Notes under the pieces: generated by a model
What the model was told of the DNA's origin: nothing
The model's input: only the letters and a program-made list of their open reading frames with translations
The model's database searches: none
Source: UBA12481 sp012523435
GTDB lineage: Bacteria; Bacteroidota; Bacteroidia; Bacteroidales; UBA12481
Direction of reading: 5' to 3'
Assembly (NCBI GenBank): GCA_028686135.1
Contig: JAQUCP010000023.1
Coordinates: 1-33,266, forward strand
DNA length: 33,266 nucleotides
Position numbers and translations under genes: made by a program
Shown here: positions 14,358 through 22,969 of the stretch, piece after piece
Position numbering within the stretch: position 1 is the stretch's first letter
Layout: every line of letters begins with the position of its first letter

Positions 14358-16421
14358 ATGAAGCGAATTGGAATTGCGGTATTGGCACTTATCTTACTGC
14401 TTAGTGGTTGTAAAGAGGCTCCGCCGGTTGATTATCTTCAGGAGACAACAGAGGAGCGTGATACGCGGATGGAATGGTGGCGTGAGGCGAGGTTTGGAAT
14501 GTTCATTCATTTCGGGCTCTATTCGGTGCCCGCGGGTGAGTGGGGTAACGAAACCGGGCATGGAGAGTGGATCCGGAGCACAGCCAAGATTCCACTCGAA
14601 GAATACAATCAGTTCATTCATCAGTTCAACCCTGTTCGGTTCGATGCCTCGGAGTGGGTAAAGATGGCCAAAGATGCCGGCATGAAATATCTGGTTATCA
14701 CCTCCAAACATCACGAGGGGTTTGGGCTCTGGAATTCCAAGCAGACTGATTTTGATGTGATGTCCACACCATTCCGGCGGGATATTCTTAAGGAGCTGGC
14801 TGAGGCCTGTAAAAAGGAGGGGCTGGTGCTCTGCTTCTATCATTCCATTATGGATTGGCATCACCCCGACTATTTACCGCGGCGCGACTGGGAGACGGAT
14901 CGCAGCGCAGAGGGAGCAGATTTCAGAACTTATGTTGAATACATGAAGGCTCAGCTAAAAGAGTTGCTCACCCGTTACGGTAAAATTGGGATTTTATGGT
15001 TTGATGGCGAATGGGAGAGCACCTGGTCGGAAGAGCTTGGTACTGAAATCTATCAGTATGTCAGGAGCTTACAACCTTCGATCATCATCAACAACCGCGT
15101 TAGTCCAGGCCGTTCGGGGATGGAAGGGGTGACCGAAGATGGGCAATTTGCCGGTGATTACGGTACTCCCGAGCAGCAGATTCCGGCAACTGGTATTCCG
15201 GGTTATGACTGGGAAACGTGTATGACGATGAATGATCATTGGGGGTATAACCAGCAGGATAAGAACTTCAAATCTACCCGGGAACTGTTGCAGATGCTAT
15301 CTGATATTGCCTCCAAAGGTGGTAATTATCTGTTGAATGTCGGGCCAAAAGCTGATGGCACCTTCCCTACCGAGAGCGTTGAACGGCTCAGGAGCATTGG
15401 CAAATGGATGGCGGTCAATGGCGAGTCGATCTATGGCACGGTGGCCAGTCCGTTTAAGCATCTCGAATGGGGGCGTTGCACCCAACGGCCAATGACCAGG
15501 AGTACCAGGCTCTATCTGCATGTTTTTGACTGGCCAGCCGATGGCAGGCTAGTTATCAGTAGATTTGGCAGTAATCCGATCCGGGCGTATGCCCTGGCCG
15601 ATCCCAGCCAGGAAGAGCTCGCCGTAGAACGACATCGTGATACAGTGGTGATCCGTGTTGGAGTAACCCCTTTTGACAAGGACATTTCGGTGGTTGTTCT
15701 TGACATTGAAGGAACTCCAGTGGTTTTTGATGCACCTGAAATTCAATCTTTTACTGATATTTTCATTGGAACCACGAAAGTCAACCTGACCAAAGGAGAG
15801 CCTGTTTCGGAGTTACGTTACACGCTGGACGGGTCGGATCCGGTTCCCACCTCCCTACTCTATTCGAATCCTTTTGAGATCAACCGGACCACCACGATCC
15901 GGGCAGCCTGTTTTCTCGACGGGGAGGCTGTTTCGCCGGTTAGCATTCGAACCCTGACAAGGGTTGTTGCGGAGCCGGGACGGGAGTTGGCGGGAGTTAG
16001 ACCTGGTCTGCTGCATTATTTGTATGAGGGTGTTTGGGATAAGATTCCGGATTTCAATGGATTAACACCCAAGATCAAAGGGGCATCCACCGATTTCAGT
16101 TTGGCGCGCAATCCTGCCGACGAACACTTTGCTCTCGATTACCACGGCTTTATTCGGATTCCGGATGATGGAGTGTTCACCTTCCGGCTCATCTCCGATG
16201 ATGGCAGTCGGTTGATCATCAATGAGAAAACCTTCATTGACCACGACGGGCTGCATGGTGCCACGGCGAAAGAGGGTAGCGTAGCCTTAGGCAAGGGCCT
16301 CCATCCGCTACGGATTAGTTACTTCGAAGCCAGCGGTGGCAATATGTTGGAACTGCTCTGGAGCCGAGATGGAAACGGGTTCACTCCGATACCGCCGGAG
16401 GTACTGTTTCATGTGAAGTGA
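14358..16421 (+). CDS. Alpha-L-fucosidase, GH29, multidomain lipoprotein
   Basis: This 687-residue exo-acting fucosidase is anchored by a lipoprotein signal (LLLSGCKE, Cys18). The GH29 domain spans about residues 30-375: WWREARFGMFIHFGLYSVPAGEW, ITSKHHEGFGLW, and GILWFDGEW with the likely nucleophile Asp216. The barrel ends at GNYLLNVGPKADGTFP, followed by a short beta domain. Two extra modules follow. A chitobiase/hexosaminidase C-terminal-like repeat has LRYTLDGSDPVPTSLLYSNPF (residues about 490-520). A PA14-like domain has YHGFIRIPDDGVFTFRLISDD (about residues 590-625), ending in a YFEASGGNMLELLW-type strand. PA14 modules often bind carbohydrate. An upstream in-frame start at 14187 would overlap the GH51 gene and lacks a signal peptide, so 14358 is chosen. 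Confidence 0.9.
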   Translation: MKRIGIAVLALILLLSGCKEAPPVDYLQETTEERDTRMEWWREARFGMFIHFGLYSVPAGEWGNETGHGEWIRSTAKIPLEEYNQFIHQFNPVRFDASEWVKMAKDAGMKYLVITSKHHEGFGLWNSKQTDFDVMSTPFRRDILKELAEACKKEGLVLCFYHSIMDWHHPDYLPRRDWETDRSAEGADFRTYVEYMKAQLKELLTRYGKIGILWFDGEWESTWSEELGTEIYQYVRSLQPSIIINNRVSPGRSGMEGVTEDGQFAGDYGTPEQQIPATGIPGYDWETCMTMNDHWGYNQQDKNFKSTRELLQMLSDIASKGGNYLLNVGPKADGTFPTESVERLRSIGKWMAVNGESIYGTVASPFKHLEWGRCTQRPMTRSTRLYLHVFDWPADGRLVISRFGSNPIRAYALADPSQEELAVERHRDTVVIRVGVTPFDKDISVVVLDIEGTPVVFDAPEIQSFTDIFIGTTKVNLTKGEPVSELRYTLDGSDPVPTSLLYSNPFEINRTTTIRAACFLDGEAVSPVSIRTLTRVVAEPGRELAGVRPGLLHYLYEGVWDKIPDFNGLTPKIKGASTDFSLARNPADEHFALDYHGFIRIPDDGVFTFRLISDDGSRLIINEKTFIDHDGLHGATAKEGSVALGKGLHPLRISYFEASGGNMLELLWSRDGNGFTPIPPEVLFHVK

Positions 16422-16456
16422 AAAGGCATAACTTCTAACAGGAGTCGGTAATCCAG

Positions 16457-16738
16457 CTATCCGATATAGTCTTTAATTGCTTTAACATACTCTTCAAAAG
16501 CATCAATCCCTTTTGGGGTAATTTCAATAACTGTGTGTGGGTAATTATCTAAAAAGCTTTTTGAGATGCTGATATACTCCGCATTTTCGAGCTTTTTCAG
16601 TTGTACGCTGATATTTCCGGAGGTGGCCTGAGTTATCTCCTGGATCTCCACAAAATCAGACTTGCCCTTGCTCACCAGGTAAGAAACAATGGCCAGCCGG
16701 AGCCTGGAATGCAATAATGGATTAAGCTCTTGAAACAT
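16457..16738 (-). CDS. Small winged-helix transcriptional regulator (HTH_34-like)
   Basis: The 93-residue protein is essentially one winged helix. It opens with LNPLLHSRLRLAIVSYLV, a recognition region EIQEITQATSGNISVQLKKLENAEYI follows, and a wing leads to ITPKGIDAFEEYVKAIKDYI. This resembles the 'winged helix DNA-binding domain' family (HTH_34, MarR/ArsR-like fold). A purine-rich AGGAGAGG stretch just before the ATG at 16736-16738 is an unusually good ribosome-binding site for this phylum. The gene is transcribed away from the flavoprotein gene at 16875, with 136 bp between them, so it may control that gene and itself. No ligand-binding residues are evident. Confidence 0.8.
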   Translation of the reverse strand: MFQELNPLLHSRLRLAIVSYLVSKGKSDFVEIQEITQATSGNISVQLKKLENAEYISISKSFLDNYPHTVIEITPKGIDAFEEYVKAIKDYIG

Positions 16739-16804
16739 CTCCTCTCCTTTTGTGCTTCATCATCAAAAAAAAGAGACTTGAACCTGGAACAATCGGTCGG
16801 AATC

Positions 16805-16835
16805 TTTGTTAAATGGTTGTTAATATGTAGATATT
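16805..16835 (+). promoter_or_regulatory. Candidate promoter for the flavoprotein gene
   Basis: TTTG (16805-16808) is followed by a 19-base spacer and TAGATATT (16828-16835), which matches TAnnTTTG at four of the six fixed positions. The predicted start lies about 33 bases before ATG 16875. The element falls within the divergent region shared with the winged-helix regulator. Confidence 0.4.
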
Positions 16836-16874
16836 TCAATTTGTTTATACGAAGAACCATTAAATAAATTATAC

Positions 16875-18236
16875 ATGAAAAAGACTGACGTACTGATCAT
16901 TGGAGGAAGCGCTGCTGGTCTTGTAGCGGCACTAACAGGAAAATCATCCTGGCCTGAGAAACATTTTACCCTGATTAAGAAGCAGGAACAGGTGATGATA
17001 CCCTGTGGTATCCCCTACATTTTTGGAACACTCGAAAGCAGTGACCAGAATCTGCTTCCAGTAGATAAAATGATGGCTGCTAATGGAATTGAATCATTAG
17101 TTGGCGAGGTCATCGAGATCGACAAATCGAACAAGAAGGTGGTTCTTAAGTCGGGTGAAGAGATCGGATATGATAAACTCGTGATCGGCACCGGTAGTTT
17201 GCCCTCCCGTCCAAAATGGCTCAAAGGTGCAGATAAACAGGGTGTTTTTGTCATCCCAAAAGACAAAATCTACCTTGATGAGATGAGGAAGAGCCTCGAG
17301 GGGATGAAGAAGATCGTCGTCATTGGGGCGGGTTTCATTGGCGTTGAGTTTTCCGATGAGTTGAAAAAATTAGGGATGGAGGTCACCTTGGTCGAGAAGA
17401 TGCCGGAGATTCTCAATCAGGCTTTTGATCCGGAGCTCTCGGTTAAGATTCAAAAAATCCTGACTGATCGTGGGGTTAACGTGATAACTGGAAACGGCAT
17501 CGCCGAGGTGACAGGAGATAACTCGGTAAAAGGTGTCAAGCTGGAGAATGGTGAAGTTATTGAAACAGACGCTGTAATACTATCCATGGGCTATTTGCCC
17601 AACACCACCCTGGCTGAAAGAGCTGGGATTTTTTTGGATGAGAACAAGTTTATCACGGTTGATGAATACATGCGTACCCGTGAGGCGGATATCTTTGCTG
17701 TAGGTGATTGTGCACAGAAAAGAGACTTTATCACCCGAAAACGGGTGCCAACCATGTTAGCATCCACAGCCTGTGCCGAAGCAAGAATCGCTGGGATGAA
17801 TCTTTTTCAACTGAATGTGGTAAAAACCTTCAGTGGAACCATTGCGATCTATTCAACCGCTATTGGCGAACATGGATTTGGAACGGCTGGAATAACTGAA
17901 ACTAAAGCAAAAGAGGAGGGTTTCGTTACCGTCACCGGTCTATTTGAAGGCATCGATCGCCACCCGGGAATTCTGCCAGGAGCTCATGCCCAAATCGTTA
18001 AGCTGGTTGCTGCCAAACATTCCGGTATCATCATCGGTGGTGCCGTCATTGGGGGCAGTAGTGCTGGTGAGCTGACCAACACCATCGGCCTGGCTATCGA
18101 AAACCGAATGTCCATCAACTCATTGATCACGAGTCAGGTAGGGACTCATCCCTGCCTAACCGCCTCACCTGCAGCCTACCCACTGATCAAAGCAGCTGAG
18201 ATGATTGAAAAGAAGATGCGAGAAAGCATGAAGTAA
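16875..18236 (+). CDS. CoA-disulfide reductase-like FAD/NAD(P)H oxidoreductase
   Basis: The 453-residue cytoplasmic flavoprotein has an N-terminal FAD Rossmann motif (VLIIGGSAAGLVAA) and a single redox cysteine, Cys44 in MIPCGIPY. A second Rossmann motif for NAD(P)H follows (IVVIGAGFIGVEFSDEL, about residues 146-162), and an FAD-binding DIFAVGDCA segment near residue 275. The last third is the dimerisation domain. One cysteine at this place, without a CxxxxC pair, marks the CoA-disulfide reductase, NADH oxidase and persulfide reductase subgroup. The exact substrate (CoA disulfide, persulfide, polysulfide or O2) cannot be settled from sequence, and no rhodanese domain is fused. It is divergent from a small winged-helix regulator, consistent with redox or sulfur-responsive control. 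Confidence 0.85.
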   Translation: MKKTDVLIIGGSAAGLVAALTGKSSWPEKHFTLIKKQEQVMIPCGIPYIFGTLESSDQNLLPVDKMMAANGIESLVGEVIEIDKSNKKVVLKSGEEIGYDKLVIGTGSLPSRPKWLKGADKQGVFVIPKDKIYLDEMRKSLEGMKKIVVIGAGFIGVEFSDELKKLGMEVTLVEKMPEILNQAFDPELSVKIQKILTDRGVNVITGNGIAEVTGDNSVKGVKLENGEVIETDAVILSMGYLPNTTLAERAGIFLDENKFITVDEYMRTREADIFAVGDCAQKRDFITRKRVPTMLASTACAEARIAGMNLFQLNVVKTFSGTIAIYSTAIGEHGFGTAGITETKAKEEGFVTVTGLFEGIDRHPGILPGAHAQIVKLVAAKHSGIIIGGAVIGGSSAGELTNTIGLAIENRMSINSLITSQVGTHPCLTASPAAYPLIKAAEMIEKKMRESMK

Positions 18237-18297
18237 GGGCGATAGTTTGATGAGCTCCTCCGCTAAACCCGAACGGTTTGATATGGATAATCCGGGC

Positions 18298-19752
18298 TCA
18301 TAAGTTACCTCCCGCCAGCTCCCCCACAGCTACCGTCAGGATTGCTGCCAGAGACCGCAAGGTTTCAGGCCAGATGGTGGACAGGCTGTCGGCTGGTGTG
18401 TGGTAGCCTCCCGATCCTCCATAGGATGAGAAACTCAGACTGGGAACGCCGGCCCGGTTGATCACGGCAGCATCGGTTCTGGGCCTGCCGGCATGACTCA
18501 TGATTGAAGCCCGTAACTCTTTACCGAAAAATTGGTCATTAGCCTCCTTGATCGGCCTAAAAAGTTCCGGATAGGAGAGACCACCCGAAGCATGAAAATT
18601 GGGGCCAACACCAACACAGTCGAGATTAAGGTATCCAATCGTTTGATCCAATGGCCAAACCGGATTTGCCGCATACTGTTTCGAACCCACCAGCCCAGAC
18701 TCCTCACCTCCAATACCCATAAAGATCAGCGTCCGATCAAAGATATGCCCTGATGTGGCTAAAGCACGAGCGACTCCTAACACCACCGCGATCCCAGAGG
18801 CATTGTCATTGGCACCCGGACAAAGCTCCCAACACATCCCACAGTGGTCCAAGTGCCCTCCTATCAGAATGGCCTCTTTCGCTAATACGGGATCACTGCC
18901 TGGAAGAATGCCGATAACATTCATCCCCCTACCCGCCGGGTGATGCTTGGTTTTGTTGTGTATGGTAACCGACTTGTTCAGCGGAAAGGAGCTGGGTTTC
19001 AAATTTGTCGTGATACCATCCACTACCAATCCATATTCCCGGTCAGTTCCTTCAAAAAGGTCGGCAACCACCTGGTTGCCCACCATGGTGAGCAGTAGCC
19101 CCTCGTGATAATCATTGTTAGTATTGGCCAGCGGCCCATAGTGATAAAGAATGCCGGCAACCCCGTGATCCAACGCGTTCTTCATCTTGTACTGATGCGT
19201 GGAATAGATCAGCCAGGGCTGGAAAGCCGCCTCCCCTACCGACGGGGAGAGCGGAGCCTCCGGACGGATCAGGACAATCTTGCCCCTCACGTCGATACCC
19301 GCGTAATCATCATAACCCAACTCCGGAGCCGTAATTCCAAAGCCGGCAAAAACCACTTCGGCCGTCAGCGTACCGGATGCCGAGGTGCTGCCGGGCATGA
19401 ACTGGTCATAATAACGGTAAGACTTCTCCCCTCCCCCTCGCTTCAGCGTCAAGGAACAGCCAGGAAAAACCTCCGTATAAGGTATCGTGAACTCCTGGAA
19501 ATAGCCATCTGGACTAAATGGCTGCAAACCAATGGATTCAAACTCCCCGGCAAGGTATTCCGCAGCCTTCCGGAAGCCGGGCGAACCGGTAAGTCGCCCT
19601 TCATACGCGGGACTGGCAAGCTCTTCCACGATTTTTAGCAAATCAGTTGCTTCAAGTTGTTGAGCACATTGAAGCAACGAATGATCCTGGTCTTGGGCCC
19701 ACACTCCGCTACCCAGCAGGGCCAGTATGGTAAAAAGGGCTATCTTTTTCAT
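18298..19752 (-). CDS. M28 family zinc metallopeptidase
   Basis: This is an exported aminopeptidase-type enzyme of 484 residues with a signal peptide ending SGVWAQ. A protease-associated (PA) insert spans about residues 120-240 (GYDDYAGIDVRGKIVLIRPEAP). The catalytic domain shows the M28 metal set: His in GGHLDHCG, bridging Asp in GANDNASG, catalytic Glu in GGEESGLVG, Asp in LNLDCVG and His in GGYHTPAD. Its start overlaps the stop of the LolA-like gene by four bases (ATGA at 19749-19752), making it the last gene of the TetR-ABC operon. Whether it processes a protein cargo of that transporter or is merely co-transcribed is unknown. Confidence 0.9.
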   Translation of the reverse strand: MKKIALFTILALLGSGVWAQDQDHSLLQCAQQLEATDLLKIVEELASPAYEGRLTGSPGFRKAAEYLAGEFESIGLQPFSPDGYFQEFTIPYTEVFPGCSLTLKRGGGEKSYRYYDQFMPGSTSASGTLTAEVVFAGFGITAPELGYDDYAGIDVRGKIVLIRPEAPLSPSVGEAAFQPWLIYSTHQYKMKNALDHGVAGILYHYGPLANTNNDYHEGLLLTMVGNQVVADLFEGTDREYGLVVDGITTNLKPSSFPLNKSVTIHNKTKHHPAGRGMNVIGILPGSDPVLAKEAILIGGHLDHCGMCWELCPGANDNASGIAVVLGVARALATSGHIFDRTLIFMGIGGEESGLVGSKQYAANPVWPLDQTIGYLNLDCVGVGPNFHASGGLSYPELFRPIKEANDQFFGKELRASIMSHAGRPRTDAAVINRAGVPSLSFSSYGGSGGYHTPADSLSTIWPETLRSLAAILTVAVGELAGGNL

Positions 19753-20525
19753 TTCAGCATTGATTTGTTGAACGTTGACTCCGCGATTGGCACATTGAAC
19801 CGGATCTCATGGATCACGAACTCGGTTCCGCCCCCTAATTTAAGCATATCCTGATACACTACCCGCGTAGGAAACCAGCGCCCATCGATCAGTTTTACAT
19901 CACTTAAAAGGGTCTGCTTCAAGAGTTTTCCGCTCTTCGCATAGAGCTCCTCCTTGAGCGGAACGTAACGTTCACGGTCGATCCACATCTTCCGCCTCTG
20001 ATAAGCCAGATCTGTCGAGCGGGCCCGCAGCTCGAGCACCCAGCAGTCACGCCCACCGAGCGTATCCGGGCCGACCACCTGGGCATCATAGTTGTCGGTC
20101 AACCGCTGGTCGTCCATCATATCTTCATACGAGAGGTCGGAGCCCATCACAGACTGCCGCAGCATATGCCCGGATATCTGGATGGTTCGGTCGGCTGACG
20201 GGGAGTACATCCAGAGCTGGTCGGCCAGCTTGAGCATCTTAGTACCTTTTTCTCGCGCCGGGGCCAGGTACTCGGTAAAGGATTTCTGGTCACCGACACT
20301 CCAAATCTTCATCTCCATTGTTCGCTCCCCACGCTGGGCATGGATGATCATGGATGCCGTAAAAATCCGACTGTCGGCCGACTGGTTACGGTCGATACGC
20401 TCGAGGATCTGTTGCGCCGTAGGAGTCTGGCCAAGGAGGGAAATCGACAAGTAGGGCAGCAGGATGATCAGGGATAGCAGAGTTATCAGGGTTTTTCGGG
20501 TATTCAGGGTTATCACATTTTTCAT
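19749..20525 (-). CDS. LolA-like periplasmic lipoprotein-sorting protein (ABC-linked)
   Basis: The 258-residue protein has a signal peptide (hydrophobic stretch ending LSISLLGQ) and the COG2834-type LolA fold. Landmarks are TAQQILERIDRNQSAD, MKIWSVGDQKSFTEYLAPA, KGTKMLKLADQLWMYSP, VMGSDLSYEDMMDD and the Cys-containing GGRDCWVLEL. These blocks pair with those of the RND-linked protein at 8685-9518, so the two are paralogues working with different engines. Its ATG overlaps the upstream permease stop as TAATG at 20525, and it is coupled downstream to the peptidase. The likely role is carrying a lipid or lipoprotein from the ABC complex toward the outer membrane. Confidence 0.87.
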   Translation of the reverse strand: MKNVITLNTRKTLITLLSLIILLPYLSISLLGQTPTAQQILERIDRNQSADSRIFTASMIIHAQRGERTMEMKIWSVGDQKSFTEYLAPAREKGTKMLKLADQLWMYSPSADRTIQISGHMLRQSVMGSDLSYEDMMDDQRLTDNYDAQVVGPDTLGGRDCWVLELRARSTDLAYQRRKMWIDRERYVPLKEELYAKSGKLLKQTLLSDVKLIDGRWFPTRVVYQDMLKLGGGTEFVIHEIRFNVPIAESTFNKSMLK

Positions 20526-21796
20526 TATTCCAGTTCTTTAAACAGTTGTGCAGTTTTTCTTTTATAAATGCCGATACCAGCCAGGCCGGTTCCGATAACT
20601 GTGGCAAAAAGTCCTGGCAGAAATCCCACGTAGAACGCAGGGGTGGTAACCTGTGTTCTGAATACAGATGGGAGCATCATAGAGGCCCCTTTCATCATTC
20701 CTGACAGATCGATCCCATTATTTTGCAGCCAATAGGATATTCCCAGGGCCAGAGCGGTTCCGATCACCGACCCGACCAGGCCGATCAGCACAGCTTCGCC
20801 GAGCATCGAACGGTACACCTGGCCTTTGGATTCACCCATAGCAAGCCGAAGACCTACCTCCCCGTAACGACGAAGGCCGCCAAGGAGTCCGGCATTCCAG
20901 AGTACCAACGACATGGCTAAAATGAAAATAAAGCTGATTAATCCGGTTACCACATCCATGTAATCAACAATCGAGCCCAGGTCGTTCTGGTCGCGCAGGG
21001 TGACCATCGTCGGTTCGAAGAGATTCTCCTGATCATGGTAACGCTCAGCGAATGCATCGACCAAAGCCTTGGCCCTGTCGTCCTCATAAAGTCCTGAAGG
21101 GAAAAATCCCAGAACCTCGCCAGCTGCATCGGGCATATCGAGTACCAAACGGGCATCTTCCAGGTCCATGACCAGAGCTCCGCGGTCAACAGCTTGAGTA
21201 CCAAAGCGGACGGTTCCAGCCAGGATGAAATTCTGCATCGCCATACCCCCCAGCATCGTGGATCCAAAAAAGGTGACTATCTGGCCCGGTTCCACCTCCA
21301 ATCTTTTGGCGAAATCTTCGCTTAGGAGAATCTCTCCGGGCTTTTCGGGAATTCTTCCTCGGATGATGGAAGAGGGTATTTTCATCCGTTCAGCCTCCGG
21401 GCTACCGGGAGTGAGCAAGTCGATTCCCCATGCCACAGCTGGTCCCTGGGTTTTAGTTTCGTTGTTCTCATCGGGCACATCGACGAGACCGCCAAAGCGT
21501 ATGCGGCTGCTCCACTGGATATCAGGAGAGATCACAGCTAGTTCGGCAAGGAGGTCATCTACTCCCGTAAGTGCCAGATCGTTAGGTAGTTGTTCGAGCT
21601 TATCCGAATAGCCGCGGGTCATGATTTTTACGTGTCCAGTGGCAAATTTGGCGTTAAAATCCACCACATCGCCGAACACACCTTTGATCCAGGTATGCAT
21701 CAGGACTGTTAGGAACACGCCGATGATGACGACTATGATGGGCAGCAGGCTGCGCTGCTTGTCGCGCAGCAAACCTTTAAAGAGGAATCGGATCAT
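20525..21796 (-). CDS. FtsX/LolC-type ABC transporter permease (second)
   Basis: The 423-residue inner-membrane subunit has the four-helix MacB/LolCE topology: one N-terminal helix (about residues 18-38), a large periplasmic domain to about 280, and three helices in the last 140 residues. Motifs include RDKQRSLLPIIVVIIGVFL at the start, PGEILLSEDFAKRLEVEPGQ in the periplasmic domain, and RRYGEVGLRLAMGESKGQVYR, the conserved cytoplasmic loop contacting the ATPase. It overlaps the preceding permease by four bases (ATGA) and the following LolA-like gene by one base. It probably forms a heterodimer with the first permease, as LolC and LolE do. Confidence 0.88.
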   Translation of the reverse strand: MIRFLFKGLLRDKQRSLLPIIVVIIGVFLTVLMHTWIKGVFGDVVDFNAKFATGHVKIMTRGYSDKLEQLPNDLALTGVDDLLAELAVISPDIQWSSRIRFGGLVDVPDENNETKTQGPAVAWGIDLLTPGSPEAERMKIPSSIIRGRIPEKPGEILLSEDFAKRLEVEPGQIVTFFGSTMLGGMAMQNFILAGTVRFGTQAVDRGALVMDLEDARLVLDMPDAAGEVLGFFPSGLYEDDRAKALVDAFAERYHDQENLFEPTMVTLRDQNDLGSIVDYMDVVTGLISFIFILAMSLVLWNAGLLGGLRRYGEVGLRLAMGESKGQVYRSMLGEAVLIGLVGSVIGTALALGISYWLQNNGIDLSGMMKGASMMLPSVFRTQVTTPAFYVGFLPGLFATVIGTGLAGIGIYKRKTAQLFKELE

Positions 21797-22968
21797 TGGA
21801 TTTTACCTTTTATAGCTTCAGTTGGGTTAAGACGTGAGATCTTGCGGGCGGGCAAGTAGCTCACCACTGTTGCAGCAATCAAAATGAATATGATGGTGAC
21901 GACGATCAGGCCGGAGCTATATACCGGGAAGATTTTTTCGGCTATCGCAAATCCCATCGTGTCAGTAGATTGAGGCATCGGGATTCCAGATCGGGCCTGC
22001 ATGGCCAGCAGCGGAATTCCATATAGGGCTGCGACAATAGCAGCCAGAACAGCGTGCATCGCGCCCTCCAGAGTAAAGAGCCGCACCACCTGCCAGCGGG
22101 TCATCCCCAAGGCGATCTGTGTCCCGATCTCTCGCTGTCGGCGGAAAATCGACAGCACCTGGGTGTCGAAGACAGCCAACAAGGCCAACGCGAGCAAGAT
22201 CATAGCCATCACGGTGCTGGCAAAGGATTTAGTCTTGATCAACTCATCAACCTCAGCAAGCAAGATCTTCAGATCTTTCTCCACCCATCCAGCAGTTGTT
22301 AGATCCGGCGGCGCCTTATCTCCCCGGATGAGCAGAGTGGCCTCACCGGGCATGCCAAGCATTCGCTGCATCTGATCCAGATCAATCCAGATCTGCCCCA
22401 TATCGACCGAAGGGACATCACAACTGAAAATTGCAGCTATCTCTACATCAGTAGCATCAAAAGTCCCGTTGCGGTCGCGCCAACGAACCGTCACCAAATC
22501 GCCCACCTTCAGCTGGTTCGATTTGGCCATCCGGCGACCAACGACCGCCTTGATGGCCTCCCCTTCACCCCCCGCCAACGATGCGGTGGGGATGCGGATC
22601 AGATCCTGCCCGGCAGGTATCCCCTTGAGCTGAATGCTCTGAATGCGGCCTTCGGGATAAAAAGAGGCGAGCGACACCAGCACCGGCACCACCTCACCGC
22701 TTTGGATCATTGGCATAAACTCCTGTGGAAAAGCGCAGTGACTCTCCTGAAGCGTGAATGGATCGAGGGGATCATAGCCAGAACACCAGTATTGCCCCTC
22801 ACCAATCTCCCAGTTTTTCATATCCACCTTAGCCTGAATGTCCCATCCATGTAGCATCCCGTTGACGTAAATAATCACCACATAAGAAAGCGATAGGACT
22901 AAAACATTCAGCCAGGTGCGGAGCCCAGCACCCACCAGGTTGCGCAGGGCTAGCTTAAATCCTAACAT
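21793..22968 (-). CDS. FtsX/LolE-type ABC transporter permease (first)
   Basis: The 391-residue permease starts with MLGFKLALRNLVGAGLRTW, the usual amphipathic start of MacB/LolCE-type permeases. TM1 is followed by a periplasmic domain (about residues 45-245) and three C-terminal helices. The ATPase-contact loop reads FRRQREIGTQIALGMTRWQV, and the tail ends with PARKISRLNPTEAIKG, a family hallmark. The upstream in-frame start at 23022 lies inside the ATPase gene. ATG 22968, one base after the ATPase stop and preceded by GAGGA, is much better. Pairs with the ATPase and second permease. Confidence 0.88.
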   Translation of the reverse strand: MLGFKLALRNLVGAGLRTWLNVLVLSLSYVVIIYVNGMLHGWDIQAKVDMKNWEIGEGQYWCSGYDPLDPFTLQESHCAFPQEFMPMIQSGEVVPVLVSLASFYPEGRIQSIQLKGIPAGQDLIRIPTASLAGGEGEAIKAVVGRRMAKSNQLKVGDLVTVRWRDRNGTFDATDVEIAAIFSCDVPSVDMGQIWIDLDQMQRMLGMPGEATLLIRGDKAPPDLTTAGWVEKDLKILLAEVDELIKTKSFASTVMAMILLALALLAVFDTQVLSIFRRQREIGTQIALGMTRWQVVRLFTLEGAMHAVLAAIVAALYGIPLLAMQARSGIPMPQSTDTMGFAIAEKIFPVYSSGLIVVTIIFILIAATVVSYLPARKISRLNPTEAIKGKIQ

Positions 22969-22969
22969 A

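Noticed and set aside
18237..18297. Short inverted repeats between convergent genes (AAACC/GGTTT, TGAGC/GCTCA)
   Set aside because: Stems of only 5 bp with no T-run; not enough to call a terminator.
19105..19638. 177-codon plus-strand frame
   Set aside because: Antisense to the M28 peptidase gene, whose catalytic motifs are intact.
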